NCBI RefSeq assembly: GCF_014207985.1
Contig: NZ_JACHMI010000001.1
Location: 12,507,001 to 12,571,000 of the forward strand
From: Nonomuraea rubra
Lineage (GTDB): Bacteria; Actinomycetota; Actinomycetes; Streptosporangiales; Streptosporangiaceae
Reading direction: 5' to 3'
Length of the DNA: 64,000 bases
Shown: positions 35,273-43,684 of the stretch, one piece after another
Numbering within the stretch: position 1 is the first letter of the stretch
Layout: each line of letters opens with the position of its first letter
Program-made: the position numbers and the translations under genes
Notes under the pieces: model-generated
The model's input: the letters and a program-made list of their open reading frames with translations, nothing else
What the model was told of the DNA's origin: nothing
The model's database searches: none

Positions 35273-35914
35273 ATGACTGCGGGTTTGCTGGGGATTGCCC
35301 TGATTTCGCTGGGCATGGTGCTCACACCAGGCCCGAACATGATCTACCTGGTCTCCCGCTCGCTCACCCAGGGGCGCCGCTCGGGGCTGATCTCGCTCGC
35401 GGGCGTCTTCCTCGGTTTCAGCACCTACCTGGCCGCCACGTGCCTCGGACTGACGGCGGTCTTCGCGTACGTACCGGCCGCGTACACCGCACTCAAGCTG
35501 GCCGGCGCCGCGTACCTGCTCTGGCTGGCCTGGAACGCGGTCAGGCCGGGCGGCGCGTCCGCCTTCGAGCCCCGCGCCCTCCCGGCGGAGCGTCCGGCCA
35601 AGCTGTTCTCGATGGGGCTGCTGACCTGCCTGCTGAACCCCAAGATCGCCATCCTCTACCTGTCGCTGCTCCCGCAGTTCATCGACCCGGCGATGGGACA
35701 CGTGCTGCTGCAGAGCCTCGCGCTCGGCTCGGTGCAGATCTTCGTCGGCACCCTGGTCAACGGCCTGATCGTGATCTCCGCGGGCGCGCTGGCCGCGTTC
35801 CTGGCCCGCCGCCCCGTCTGGCTGCGCGTCCAGCGCTACGTCACGGGCACGGTGCTCGGCGCCTTCGCCGTCAGTATGGCGACCGACCGTTCCAAGGCTC
35901 TCGTGAGCGCCTGA
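35273..35914 (+). CDS. LysE/RhtB-family amino-acid exporter
   Basis: A 213-residue, six-helix exporter. The start LLGIALISLGMVLTPGPNMIYLVSR holds the PGPN motif, with SLAGVFLGFSTYL and NPKIAILYLSLLPQF following; all are family hallmarks. ATG at 35273 fits the family; no strong ribosome binding site is seen for any candidate. Substrate unknown, likely an amino acid. Confidence 0.85.
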   Translation: MTAGLLGIALISLGMVLTPGPNMIYLVSRSLTQGRRSGLISLAGVFLGFSTYLAATCLGLTAVFAYVPAAYTALKLAGAAYLLWLAWNAVRPGGASAFEPRALPAERPAKLFSMGLLTCLLNPKIAILYLSLLPQFIDPAMGHVLLQSLALGSVQIFVGTLVNGLIVISAGALAAFLARRPVWLRVQRYVTGTVLGAFAVSMATDRSKALVSA

Positions 35915-35989
35915 GTGCCCCGTCCGAGCCGTGACCGGGAGGTCGAAGGCCCGGCCGGGGGATGGTCCCTGATCCGGTCGGTGACGGGA

Positions 35990-36160
35990 TCAGGACTGAG
36001 GGGGGCCGTCGGAGATGTCGCCGTAGGGGGTGGGGTTGTCGATGTCGATGACGGGTCCGGCGGCGGACGCGGACGTGGCGGTCGCGGCGCCCAGACCGAG
36101 CGCGAAAATACCGGCTGCGGCCACGACGGCGAGCTTTTGAAGCAGTTTGGCGTGTGTCAC
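35990..36160 (-). CDS. Secreted 56-residue peptide precursor
   Basis: A basic N terminus, a hydrophobic core (AVVAAAGIFALGLGA) and SASAA form a signal peptide; cleavage after ASA or ASAA leaves a 22-23-residue peptide rich in Gly, Pro and Asp (PVIDIDNPTPYGDISDGPP). GTG at 36160 is chosen for GGAGG 5-6 bases upstream. The ribosome binding site lies in an inverted repeat. Divergent from the large SARP/NB-ARC/TPR regulator. Could be a signal, a small structural peptide or a non-functional frame; homologues were not checked. Confidence 0.55.
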   Translation of the reverse strand: MTHAKLLQKLAVVAAAGIFALGLGAATATSASAAGPVIDIDNPTPYGDISDGPPQS

Positions 36161-36480
36161 GAAACCTCCCGTGCGATACGCGATGCGGGAGGTGATCGTA
36201 TGGGACGCAGAGATCGCGACACAAACCTCCATTCGCGGCGCACCGCTTCACGGCGGGCCGCCGCCAAGGGCCTGTGCCGCTCATCCGCCTTGAGCGCCTT
36301 CCCCCGCCGGGTCCTTCCTCCTCCCCGAAGCAGGAGCCTGGCGATCCATTTGCAAGGCGCCTGTAAGCCTGCACGTCTATGTATGGACATATACGAAACG
36401 GCGCTGGACTTCCTCGCGGAGACGGCGTGCCATCCGCCATCGCTGTTCACCCACTTCGTCGAAGGAGGGCAGCGCTCCTA
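36161..36480. promoter_or_regulatory. Divergent intergenic region between peptide and SARP genes
   Basis: ACCTCCCG (36164-36171) inverted with CGGGAGGT (36186-36193) includes the peptide gene's ribosome binding site. Near the SARP side GCCTGTA (36359) and GCCTGCA (36367) are a direct pair 8 bases apart, and an AT-rich stretch (TCTATGTATGGACATATACG, around 36376-36395) could hold the promoter. No open frame is supported here. Confidence 0.4.
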
Positions 36481-39303
36481 GTGACGCTGGAGATCAGGTT
36501 TCTCGGCCCGTGGCAGGTGCTGGCAAGTGACGAACCGGTCCGATTCGCCGGGCAACGACGAATCGGCGTGCTGGCCAGACTGGCGCTGGACACCGGGCGG
36601 ACCGTACGCACCACGCGGCTAGTCAACGACATCTGGGGGGACAACTCCGCGGCGACCGCGGCCAAACAGCTCCACATCGTGATCTCCAAACTGCGCGAAG
36701 TCCTCGGACCCTTCGCCACCGGCGAGATCATCGAGACCATGCCCGGCGGCTACCGGCTCGCGCTCGAACCCGACCGCATCGACGCGCACCGGTTCATCCG
36801 CCTGGCCAAACGCGCCCGCGCCGCCCAGGCGCAGGGAGCCGGGGACACCGCGGACCCCCTGTTCCGCTCCGCCCTGCAGTTGTGGCGGGGCGAACCACTG
36901 GCCGAACTGACCGCCCCCTGGGCCCGCATCGAAGCCGCCCGCCTGGAAGAAGAGCACCGCACCGTCCTGGAAGACCACGCCGATCTCCGCCTCGCCGCCG
37001 GCGACCACCACGCGCTGGCCATCGACCTGGCCGCACACGTACGGGCCCATCCCCTGCGCGAACGCCCGGCCGCCCAGCTCATGCTCGCCCTGCACCGCGC
37101 CGGCCGACCCTCCGAGGCGCTGGCCGTCTACCAGGACACCCGCCGGGTCATGGCCTCCGAGCTCGGCATCGAACCCGGTGCCGAGCTCCGCCGCCTGCAC
37201 CAGGCCGTCCTGGTCAAGGACCCCGTCCTCGACCTGACCACCCCCGCCCAGCAGGTCACGGTCAGCGAGCCGTACACCCCGGCCGAACTGCCCGACGACA
37301 CCCACGCCTTCACAGCGCGCGCCACCGAGATCGACCGCCTGCGCACCGCGCTCGGCGCCGCCGGCGGACCCGCGCGCGGGCCTGCCATCACCGTGATCGA
37401 CGGACCCGGCGGCATCGGCAAGTCCGCCCTGACCGTCCACGTCGCCCACGCCGTGGCCGCCCGCTTCACCGACGGTGTCATCTACCTCAACCTGCACGGC
37501 TCCACCCCGGGGCTCGACCCCCTGACACCGGCCCAGGCCCTGCGCCACCTGCTGCGCTCCCTCGGCCTGGACGGCACCGCCATCCCCGCCGACCCCGGCG
37601 AGGCCGCCGCCCGCTACCGCTCCCTGACCGCGGCCGGCGACCTCCTGGTCATCCTGGACAACGCCCGCGACGTCCGCCAGGTCCGCCCGCTCATCCCCGC
37701 CGGCCCCGGCTGCCGGGTCCTGATCACCAGCCGCAACCTGCTGCCCACTCTGGACAACGCCGACCACCTCCACCTGGGCGCCATGGACGCCGCCGACGCG
37801 GCCGCGCTGCTGGCCCGCCTGGCCGGGCCCGACCGGGTGCACGCCGAACCGCAGGCGGCCGAGCGGATCGTCGACCTGTGCGGCGGCTTCCCCCTCGCGC
37901 TGCGGATCGTCGGCGCCCGCCTGGCCGCCCGTCCGGACTGGAGCCTGTCGGACCTGGAAGCGCGGCTGGCCGACGCCACCCGCCGCCTGGACATGCTGGA
38001 GTACGCCGACCTGGCCGTCCGCGCCAGCGTCGCGGTCAGCCACCACCACCTCCACGAGGAACCGACCGGCCACGACGCCGCCCACCTGCTGCCTCTGCTC
38101 GGCCTGCTCGGCCTGCCCACCCACACCCCCGCCGCCACCGCCGCCCTGACCGGCTGGCCGCACCACCGCGCCGAAGCCGCGCTGGAACGCCTGCAGGACG
38201 CCCGCCTCCTCGAATCCGCCGGACCGGACCGCTACCGGTTCCACGACCTGCTCGGCCTCTACGCCCGCGAACGCGCGCAGCAGGACCTTCAGGAGGAGGA
38301 GCGCACCGCCGCCGTACGGCGCACGCTCCACCACTACCTGAGCACCCTCTGGATGGCGAGCACCATGCTCAGCGACACCGCACTGCGAAGCCCGATCGAA
38401 CTACCCGACAACATCTTCAAGGACCCGGCGCAGGCAGAACGATGGATCCACGGCGAGCGGGACAACCTGCTCGCCGTCACCCGGCAGGCGCTGGCCGGCC
38501 CCGACCCGGCGACCGCCATCGGCCTGGCCATCGGACTCCACTGGCCCTTCTGCTACCAGGGCTGGCACGCGCAACTGGCCGACATCCACACCCAGGCCAT
38601 CGAGGTGGCCGACCGTGCCGGGGCATGGGAGGAGAAGGCCCAGCTCCGGAGCTTCCTCGGCTGGGTCTACCGGGACCTGGACCGCTACGACGCCGCGATC
38701 GCCGAGCTGGTGACGGCCCTCGGCGACTGGGATCGCGCCGGCCTGCCCCAGCGGAAGGTCGGCGCGCTCAACAACCTCGGCATCGTCCACACGATCGTGG
38801 GCCGCCTCGACGAGGCACTCGGCTACCTGGAGTCCGCGCTGGAGCTCACCGACAACGTCGGCCGCCCCGGGGCCGCGGCCACGATCCGCAACAACCGGGT
38901 GCACGTCTACTACCGTCAGGGGCGCTTCGACGAGGCGATCGCGGAAGCCCGCCGGCTGGTGGAGCTGGTGCCGCAGGGGGGTCCGCTCGCCGAAGCCGGC
39001 ATCGCCCACGGCTCGCTGGGCGACGTCTACCGTTATGCCGGCCGGCCACAGGAGGCGATGGAGAGCTACACGACGGCCGTGCGGCTGCTCCACGAGTCGG
39101 GCAACCGCCTGAAGGAGGCCGTGTCACGCTGGTGCCTCGGCACCACGCTGCACGATCTCGGACGGCACAGCGAAGCGCGGCAACAGTGGGAGCAGTCCGT
39201 CCGCCTGCTGCGCGACGCCCGCCTCCTCACGCCACGGGAGGCCACCGACATCCTGGCCCAGGCCGTACCGGAGACACCCCAGCCCATCAGGAACATGCTG
39301 TGA
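36481..39303 (+). CDS. SARP-family regulator with BTAD, NB-ARC and TPR domains (AfsR-like)
   Basis: A 940-residue signal-transducing activator. An OmpR-type winged helix (about 1-90, starting TLEIRFLGPWQVL) and BTAD (about 95-245) make the SARP part. The NB-ARC ATPase (about 290-560) has P-loop GPGGIGKSA near 308. TPR repeats (about 680-930; GALNNLGIVHTIVGRLDEAL, GDVYRYAGRPQEAM) end the protein. GTG at 36481 follows AAGGAGGG 11 bases upstream. SARPs often control antibiotic clusters, but no cluster is adjacent. The 3' end lies 24 bases from the left att repeat of the integrated element. Confidence 0.88.
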   Translation: MTLEIRFLGPWQVLASDEPVRFAGQRRIGVLARLALDTGRTVRTTRLVNDIWGDNSAATAAKQLHIVISKLREVLGPFATGEIIETMPGGYRLALEPDRIDAHRFIRLAKRARAAQAQGAGDTADPLFRSALQLWRGEPLAELTAPWARIEAARLEEEHRTVLEDHADLRLAAGDHHALAIDLAAHVRAHPLRERPAAQLMLALHRAGRPSEALAVYQDTRRVMASELGIEPGAELRRLHQAVLVKDPVLDLTTPAQQVTVSEPYTPAELPDDTHAFTARATEIDRLRTALGAAGGPARGPAITVIDGPGGIGKSALTVHVAHAVAARFTDGVIYLNLHGSTPGLDPLTPAQALRHLLRSLGLDGTAIPADPGEAAARYRSLTAAGDLLVILDNARDVRQVRPLIPAGPGCRVLITSRNLLPTLDNADHLHLGAMDAADAAALLARLAGPDRVHAEPQAAERIVDLCGGFPLALRIVGARLAARPDWSLSDLEARLADATRRLDMLEYADLAVRASVAVSHHHLHEEPTGHDAAHLLPLLGLLGLPTHTPAATAALTGWPHHRAEAALERLQDARLLESAGPDRYRFHDLLGLYARERAQQDLQEEERTAAVRRTLHHYLSTLWMASTMLSDTALRSPIELPDNIFKDPAQAERWIHGERDNLLAVTRQALAGPDPATAIGLAIGLHWPFCYQGWHAQLADIHTQAIEVADRAGAWEEKAQLRSFLGWVYRDLDRYDAAIAELVTALGDWDRAGLPQRKVGALNNLGIVHTIVGRLDEALGYLESALELTDNVGRPGAAATIRNNRVHVYYRQGRFDEAIAEARRLVELVPQGGPLAEAGIAHGSLGDVYRYAGRPQEAMESYTTAVRLLHESGNRLKEAVSRWCLGTTLHDLGRHSEARQQWEQSVRLLRDARLLTPREATDILAQAVPETPQPIRNML

Positions 39304-39327
39304 CCGGCGCGGCACCATGGTGGGCCC

Positions 39328-39442
39328 AACTGAGACCCAAAGCAGAAGGGGTCATGCCGCTGATCACGGCATGACCCCTCTGAGCTGGCGGAGGATAGGG
39401 GATTTGAACCCCTGATAGGTTGCCCTATACACGCTTTCCAAG
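39328..39442. repeat. Left att repeat of the integrated element (tRNA-Ser 3' fragment)
   Basis: 115 bases match 53091-53205 with only two differences (39344, 39345); the last 97 bases (39346-39442) are identical. It contains the tRNA-Ser(GGA) 3' half up to the anticodon loop, its terminator hairpin and flank. Past 39442 the sequence departs from the tRNA, so this copy is not a functional tRNA. Confidence 0.93.
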
Positions 39443-39473
39443 TCTGTGGACCTTCGTTCACGGCCGGTCATCA

Positions 39474-39557
39474 GGGTCTCTAGCTGGGCCCATGCTCACG
39501 CACCGACGTGGGTGAACGTCCCCGGACGCGGGCGAACTGAGACCCTAAATGAGACCC
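39474..39557. promoter_or_regulatory. Left-end TGAGACCC repeats (candidate integrase arm sites)
   Basis: TGAGACCC occurs at 39538-39545 and 39550-39557, same strand, 12 bases apart; an inverted GGGTCTC lies at 39474-39480. A further TGAGACCC (39331) sits in the left att repeat. The same pair with 12-base spacing occurs at the right end. Confidence 0.5.
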
Positions 39558-39571
39558 GCTGGAGGCGGAAG

Positions 39572-39614
39572 GGCTGTAACACTTGGGGGGCGCCGCCTCC
39601 TCAGTGTTACAGCC
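39572..39614. repeat. 12-bp perfect inverted repeat at the element's left end
   Basis: GGCTGTAACACT (39572-39583) and AGTGTTACAGCC (39603-39614) are perfect inverted copies around a G/C-rich 19-base loop that is itself partly self-complementary (ggaggcgg with ccgcctcc). No T-run follows on either strand. The 39443-39847 end otherwise holds only arm-like repeats and a decayed coding remnant. Confidence 0.6.
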
Positions 39615-39660
39615 GTTTGTCGCGCGGAACGCGCTCAGAATGACGTGCGAAGCACCGTTT

Positions 39661-39779
39661 GATCTTTGCTCTTCAGGGACAGCAGAGACACCTCCGGCTC
39701 TGGTTGTCCCTCCTAGGCCACTCACGTTTGTGCTGGTCAGAGCTGTCTCAGGGACGCCGGGGACAGCAGGGACACCTTC
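39661..39779 (-). pseudogene. Remnant matching the 3' end of the element's own replication ATPase gene
   Basis: On the minus strand 39779-39726 reads EGVPAVPGVPETALTSTN, against EGVPAVPGVPEPALTSTN at the end of the RecA-like replication gene (51484 onward). 17 of 18 residues match while about eight codons differ at the third base. No start or upstream domain is present; a 134-residue open frame surrounds it (39480-39884) but overlaps the next gene. Best read as a leftover of a related element's rep gene. Confidence 0.5.
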
Positions 39780-39847
39780 TCTGTCCACGTTGTTGACCCC
39801 CAGCCAGGGGGCGCATGGGCTTGCGGTGGGGCCCTGGCCGGGGGCGT

Positions 39848-40174
39848 TCAAGGGGCGGGATCGAGTGTCGAGGCGGCCCGCCATAGCGCGTTGACGAACT
39901 CCCGCCGGGTGTCGTCTGGCAATACACCGAGGATTGCGGCCAGCTCGGCGGCAAGTGCCGGGTCAATGTCGCGGACGTGGATACGGACACCATCCTCGAA
40001 GCGGGCGATGCGCACCACCGGAGGGTTCGGCGGCATGTGTCCGGCGAAGACTTCAATCGTGGCCTGGCCGACATGCCAGATGCCGAGTTGGGCTGCGTGC
40101 CCCGGCTGGTCATTCCGGCGGTGGGTGGACTGGCACCAGGCCACAGCACACCCAACCAGACCATCTACTGTCAC
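39848..40174 (-). CDS. Hypothetical AICE protein
   Basis: A 108-residue protein without a recognised domain. RIARFEDGVRIHVRDIDPALAAELAAIL looks like a small folded core after a less ordered N terminus. The start overlaps the stop of the upstream gene (ATGA), supporting a real, coupled gene. Function unknown. Confidence 0.5.
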   Translation of the reverse strand: MTVDGLVGCAVAWCQSTHRRNDQPGHAAQLGIWHVGQATIEVFAGHMPPNPPVVRIARFEDGVRIHVRDIDPALAAELAAILGVLPDDTRREFVNALWRAASTLDPAP

Positions 40175-40827
40175 GGCTGCGCCTCCTGCTGTTCGGCCAG
40201 TACCAGCGGCTCGTCACGGAGATCATGGAGCATCAGCCACGGCTGCTTGCCGAGCGCGTACCGAAGCCATTCGCTGCCCTTGTCGAGCAGCACATTGACC
40301 TCGTGGCACACCTTCACCGCTGGTACGGGGAGCGAGTCACCGGGTCCGGGCTCGTACAGGTCCACGGTGGCCGCGTACGGGCTGGTTCCTGCCACGCTTG
40401 CGACGCGGGAGCGTTCGGCCAGACGCGGGCAGGTGGCCAGCGACTCGGGGATGCAGGCTCCGCATGTGGGTGGCAGGTTGGTGATGGAGGTGCCGTCCGG
40501 TGCGATGTCGGGATCGTTGACGAACAGCCACCAGTAGCGGCCGTCAGGGCGCTGGCATGAGCGGCTGCACACCATGCACAGGTGCTCCCGCATCATGACG
40601 CGGGTGCGTGGCGTGTTGATCGCCTTCCAACGGAACTTGCCCGCCCGGTCCAGCCCGTGTCGCACCCACAGCAGCCCGTGATCCCAGTCATCGTCTGTCG
40701 GGTCGGAGTAGGACAGGCGGATGTCCTCGACGATCGGGTCCCAATCGAAGAACAGCGGCAAGTCGAGCAGTTCGCCCGTCCACAGGTTCTGGTCGGGGAT
40801 ACGCAATCCGTTCCGAGTGCGATTCAC
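40171..40827 (-). CDS. Hypothetical AICE protein with cysteine pairs
   Basis: A 218-residue hydrophilic protein. CMVCSRSC and CGACIPESLATC give two possible zinc-binding pairs around residues 84-91 and 121-132. Trp and Asp are frequent. The GTG start overlaps a short upstream frame (GTGA). Function unknown; its position beside the XRE regulator in an element suggests a regulatory or host-interaction role, by inference only. Confidence 0.6.
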   Translation of the reverse strand: MNRTRNGLRIPDQNLWTGELLDLPLFFDWDPIVEDIRLSYSDPTDDDWDHGLLWVRHGLDRAGKFRWKAINTPRTRVMMREHLCMVCSRSCQRPDGRYWWLFVNDPDIAPDGTSITNLPPTCGACIPESLATCPRLAERSRVASVAGTSPYAATVDLYEPGPGDSLPVPAVKVCHEVNVLLDKGSEWLRYALGKQPWLMLHDLRDEPLVLAEQQEAQP

Positions 40828-41072
40828 ACCAGGTCCCGGCTCGGATCGTTCAGTGCGGCGGCACGACCCGAGGTTGCGGCAGGGTCGTGGTCGTGCCGCC
40901 GCAGCCGCGCTGTCCCGGAGCGCGGCAACGACGCGATGGTGGACGTCTGGGAAGAGACGTCACCACCGCGCCAGTCCATGTGGTTCTTGTCGTTCCAGGC
41001 CGACAAGGCGGAGGAGTTGTCCTGCACGGGTTCCATCACAGTCGGGCGTGGTACGACTGCGGGAGAGGACAC
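40824..41072 (-). CDS. Possible small AICE gene
   Basis: An 82-residue frame starting ATG at 41072 and ending with a stop that overlaps the next start (GTGA). Ser/Arg/Asp-rich with no known domain, and the frame contains the perfect inverted repeat at 40854-40903. The overlap favours coding; the repeat and low-complexity product argue against it. Confidence 0.3.
   Translation of the reverse strand: MSSPAVVPRPTVMEPVQDNSSALSAWNDKNHMDWRGGDVSSQTSTIASLPRSGTARLRRHDHDPAATSGRAAALNDPSRDLV
40854..40903. repeat. 14-bp perfect inverted repeat between divergent AICE genes
   Basis: TGCGGCGGCACGAC (40854-40867) and GTCGTGCCGCCGCA (40890-40903), 22-base spacer. A second, 6-bp palindrome (CAGTCG/CGACTG, 41039-41059) lies nearer the XRE start. 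Together they fill the roughly 300-bp gap before the XRE regulator and may be its operator or an RNA structure. Confidence 0.55.
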
Positions 41073-41127
41073 TGGAGGCGCACCCGGATACGCGCCCGTG
41101 TCCGCCTACCCCCGGAGGTGCATTCCG

Positions 41128-42363
41128 ATGAGCAAGGCTCGCGCCTGGGCCAGGCGACTACGCACCGAGCGGTCCAGGCGAGGCTGGTCTCAGCGTGACC
41201 TCGCCCTGCAACTGTCCGCCGTCGCTGACAGGAAGCTCCCTGAGCCAGAGAGCATCGTGCGCCGGATCCGGGACCACGAATGCGGCAAGCACCGACCGGA
41301 CGACGAGTACGCGGAGCTGTACTGCCGCCTGTACGGGTTGAGTGAGTCCGCGCTCTTCGACGAGGAAGAAGGAGCGGCCGACCTGGGCGACGAGATCGAC
41401 GCGATCGAGCTTGCCCGCCGGGCGGCGGCCAGTGACGTCAGCAGGGAGACGCTGGAACGGCTTGAGCTTGCCGTAGACGACCTGGCATCCGATTACCCTC
41501 GCACACCCCCGGCACAGCTCCTTGGCCGCGTACGGCGGCATCTGGAGTACGTGACGCGGCTCTTCGACGGCAGGAAGACTCTCGCTGAGCACCGCCGCCT
41601 CCTCGTGGCAGGCGGCTGGCTGTCGCTCCTTGCGGCCACCTGCCACATCGACCTGCGGCAGTACCCGGCCGCTGCCGCGCGCCTACGGACGGCCGGGCAG
41701 TTGGCCGGCCACGCCGGGCACGATGAGATCAGGGCATGGTGCCTGGAGACCGAGGCGTGGCAAGCCCTCACTGAGGGCGACTACCAGCACGCCATGATCC
41801 TGGCTCAAGGAGCGCAGAACGTCGCACCACGCACCAGCTCCGCATTCATTCAGGCCACTGGGCAGGAGGGCCGGGCTTGGGCACGGATGGGGAAGAGCAC
41901 CGAAACCCGGGCCGCACTGCATCGGATACACCGGATGGTGTCGCCGATGCCCATGCCGGACCGGCCCGAACATCACTTCCGGTATGACCCGGCCAAGAGC
42001 GATGCCTACACCGCGACCACGCTTTCGTGGCTGGGTGACCCGGCCGCCGTGAACTACGCGCGTCAGGTACTCGCACGACTGGAATCCGCCGTAGACGGGG
42101 GACCACGCCCGCGTCGAGCAGCGTCGGCACGTCTCGATCTGGCTCTTGCCCTGCTCGCCATCGACGAGCCAGGAGAGGCCGGATACATCGCGCGCCAGGC
42201 CCTCATGAGTGGACTCTTGGTGCCCTCGAACTACTGGCGCGCCAAAGAGGTCATCGCCGGAGTCGAAGAGCACGGTCTGACGGAAGCCGTCGAGCTTCGT
42301 GAGGTCTACCGCGAGCTGTACGGGTCACCGTCGGACCCGCAGCGTCCCCAGATCAACTCTTGA
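41128..42363 (+). CDS. XRE-family regulator with TPR-like domain, element-borne
   Basis: A 411-residue protein. A helix-turn-helix (WARRLRTERSRRGWSQRDLA) with an insertion typical of Streptomyces plasmid proteins precedes about 330 residues of helical repeats (RTAGQLAGHAGHDEIRAWCL). ATG at 41128 follows GGAGGTG. It may control element functions or host responses. Divergent from the two hypothetical genes. Confidence 0.75.
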   Translation: MSKARAWARRLRTERSRRGWSQRDLALQLSAVADRKLPEPESIVRRIRDHECGKHRPDDEYAELYCRLYGLSESALFDEEEGAADLGDEIDAIELARRAAASDVSRETLERLELAVDDLASDYPRTPPAQLLGRVRRHLEYVTRLFDGRKTLAEHRRLLVAGGWLSLLAATCHIDLRQYPAAAARLRTAGQLAGHAGHDEIRAWCLETEAWQALTEGDYQHAMILAQGAQNVAPRTSSAFIQATGQEGRAWARMGKSTETRAALHRIHRMVSPMPMPDRPEHHFRYDPAKSDAYTATTLSWLGDPAAVNYARQVLARLESAVDGGPRPRRAASARLDLALALLAIDEPGEAGYIARQALMSGLLVPSNYWRAKEVIAGVEEHGLTEAVELREVYRELYGSPSDPQRPQINS

Positions 42364-42433
42364 GGGGTCTGGCTTACCTGAGCGTCCTCATTCCCTGCGA
42401 CAGTAGGGGTTTCATCGCTCGCAGTACACACAT

Positions 42434-42898
42434 CTACTCGTTCACGCTAGAGAGTGACACCAGGACGTAGGTCGCCCACTTCTTCGGATCAGCTTGCAGT
42501 GCCTTGGCGGCCGTTGGCTCCAGTTGCGCACCGAACGATTCCAGGTCCTCCACAGGGCCAAGCCTCGTGGTCGTCCCCTTCCAGCGGCTCGACTCCATCT
42601 GGACCACCACGTCACCAGAGCTGACCTCGTTCCACCCGAGCCGCTTCAGTTGATCGCGCGCGAGGTCGAGTGCTTCGGGGAAGTCGGCGGCCCGCATATC
42701 GACCACCAGGATCTCAACGACTTGTACAGTCCGCTCGTATATCGGGTCCGTGAAGGTCTGCGTAACGACGTGGCCCGCGCTTCGCACTTCCGCGAGCGCG
42801 CCAGGATCAACCTTGATCACCGTCTCGGGCATCCATGCCGCATCGCAACCTGAAACGGCGACTAACAGGCACAGTGCGGCCAATAAGCGCTTAACCAT
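42434..42898 (-). CDS. Predicted lipoprotein (AICE cargo)
   Basis: A 154-residue protein with a short signal peptide (KRLLAALCLLVAVSGC) ending in a lipobox, Cys 18. The mature part has no recognised domain. Last gene of a GntR-HAD-lipoprotein set on the minus strand, 90 bases after the HAD gene. A surface role in entry exclusion is possible but untested. Confidence 0.6.
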   Translation of the reverse strand: MVKRLLAALCLLVAVSGCDAAWMPETVIKVDPGALAEVRSAGHVVTQTFTDPIYERTVQVVEILVVDMRAADFPEALDLARDQLKRLGWNEVSSGDVVVQMESSRWKGTTTRLGPVEDLESFGAQLEPTAAKALQADPKKWATYVLVSLSSVNE

Positions 42899-42988
42899 GG
42901 AAGTATCCTTATCTGCTTCTTCGTGTCACGGGCGCAGTCTCAAAGATGACTCAGCGCGTATCCGCAGCGTGTCGGTCCGCACACGGCG

Positions 42989-43684
42989 TCAGGCATGGGC
43001 GAGTGCGTCCGCGAGTTCTTCCATGCTTGTCACGATGAGATCGGCCCCTGTCTCGTCAAGCCGTCTGGCTTTTCCTGGCTTGTTGGCGTAGCCGACAGCG
43101 ATCACCCCAGCAAGCTTGGACGCCTCAACGTCTGTTGCCGAATCTCCGACCAGCAGGGCGGACGAGGGTTCCGCACCGATGTGAGTAAGCGCCTGAACGA
43201 GCAGGTGAGGATTCGGCTTCATGAGTGAGGGGTCCGCTTCCGCACGCGCGGCGATGTGCTCCACCAGACTGCTGAGCCCTTGCCGATCCAGGAAGGCCGC
43301 CACTGCGGCCACGGAGTTGTTGCTCACTATGGCGACAGGCACTTCTTTGTCGCGTGCCCGTTCCAGCAGGTCAGTCGCACCAGGGGTAGATCTCGCCGTC
43401 CCGGCCGCCTTCACTTCCAGCTCGGTGAGTGTCCGAAGTGCAAGCCGGTTCAGATCGCCGCTCAGAGAGGCGCTGAGCCGGAACACCTCTAGAGGGTCGT
43501 TCGTGGTGTGCGCCTCCGGCGGGAGCTGCGCGCCTGCCTCTTCCAGGACGGCGCGGAGACTGTCCGCCACAGTTGGTGCCGGCAGTCCAGCGAAGATGTC
43601 GCAGATCGGCCCGTCGAAGTCGAGCAGAAGGCACCGTGTCTCGCTCATGACGGCTCGGACGGCTTCCGCTCCCGACCGCGCCAT
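42989..43684 (-). CDS. HAD-family hydrolase (AICE cargo)
   Basis: A 231-residue phosphatase-like protein: motif I LLLDFDGPICD (nucleophile Asp), motif II VAIVSNNS, motif III Lys in MKPNP and motif IV LLVGDSATDVEA. Substrate unknown. ATG at 43684 overlaps the GntR stop by one base (TGATG); an internal ATG at 43648 is an alternative. Confidence 0.8.
   Translation of the reverse strand: MARSGAEAVRAVMSETRCLLLDFDGPICDIFAGLPAPTVADSLRAVLEEAGAQLPPEAHTTNDPLEVFRLSASLSGDLNRLALRTLTELEVKAAGTARSTPGATDLLERARDKEVPVAIVSNNSVAAVAAFLDRQGLSSLVEHIAARAEADPSLMKPNPHLLVQALTHIGAEPSSALLVGDSATDVEASKLAGVIAVGYANKPGKARRLDETGADLIVTSMEELADALAHA

Noticed and set aside
36619..38334. 571-codon minus-strand frame opposite the SARP gene
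   Set aside because: Gly/Val/Gln-rich text without domains; mirrors GC bias of the SARP codons.
36481..39303. Antibiotic biosynthetic cluster next to the SARP
   Set aside because: No synthase, synthetase or tailoring genes in the flanks; only exporter and peptidase genes are nearby.
39386..39442. A second functional tRNA-Ser(GGA)
   Set aside because: Only the 3' half is present; the acceptor 5' strand and D-arm are missing, so it is an att fragment.
40582..41127. N-terminal extension of the element XRE regulator
   Set aside because: The extra residues have no domain and cross the divergent hypothetical gene; a strong GGAGGTG precedes the ATG at 41128.
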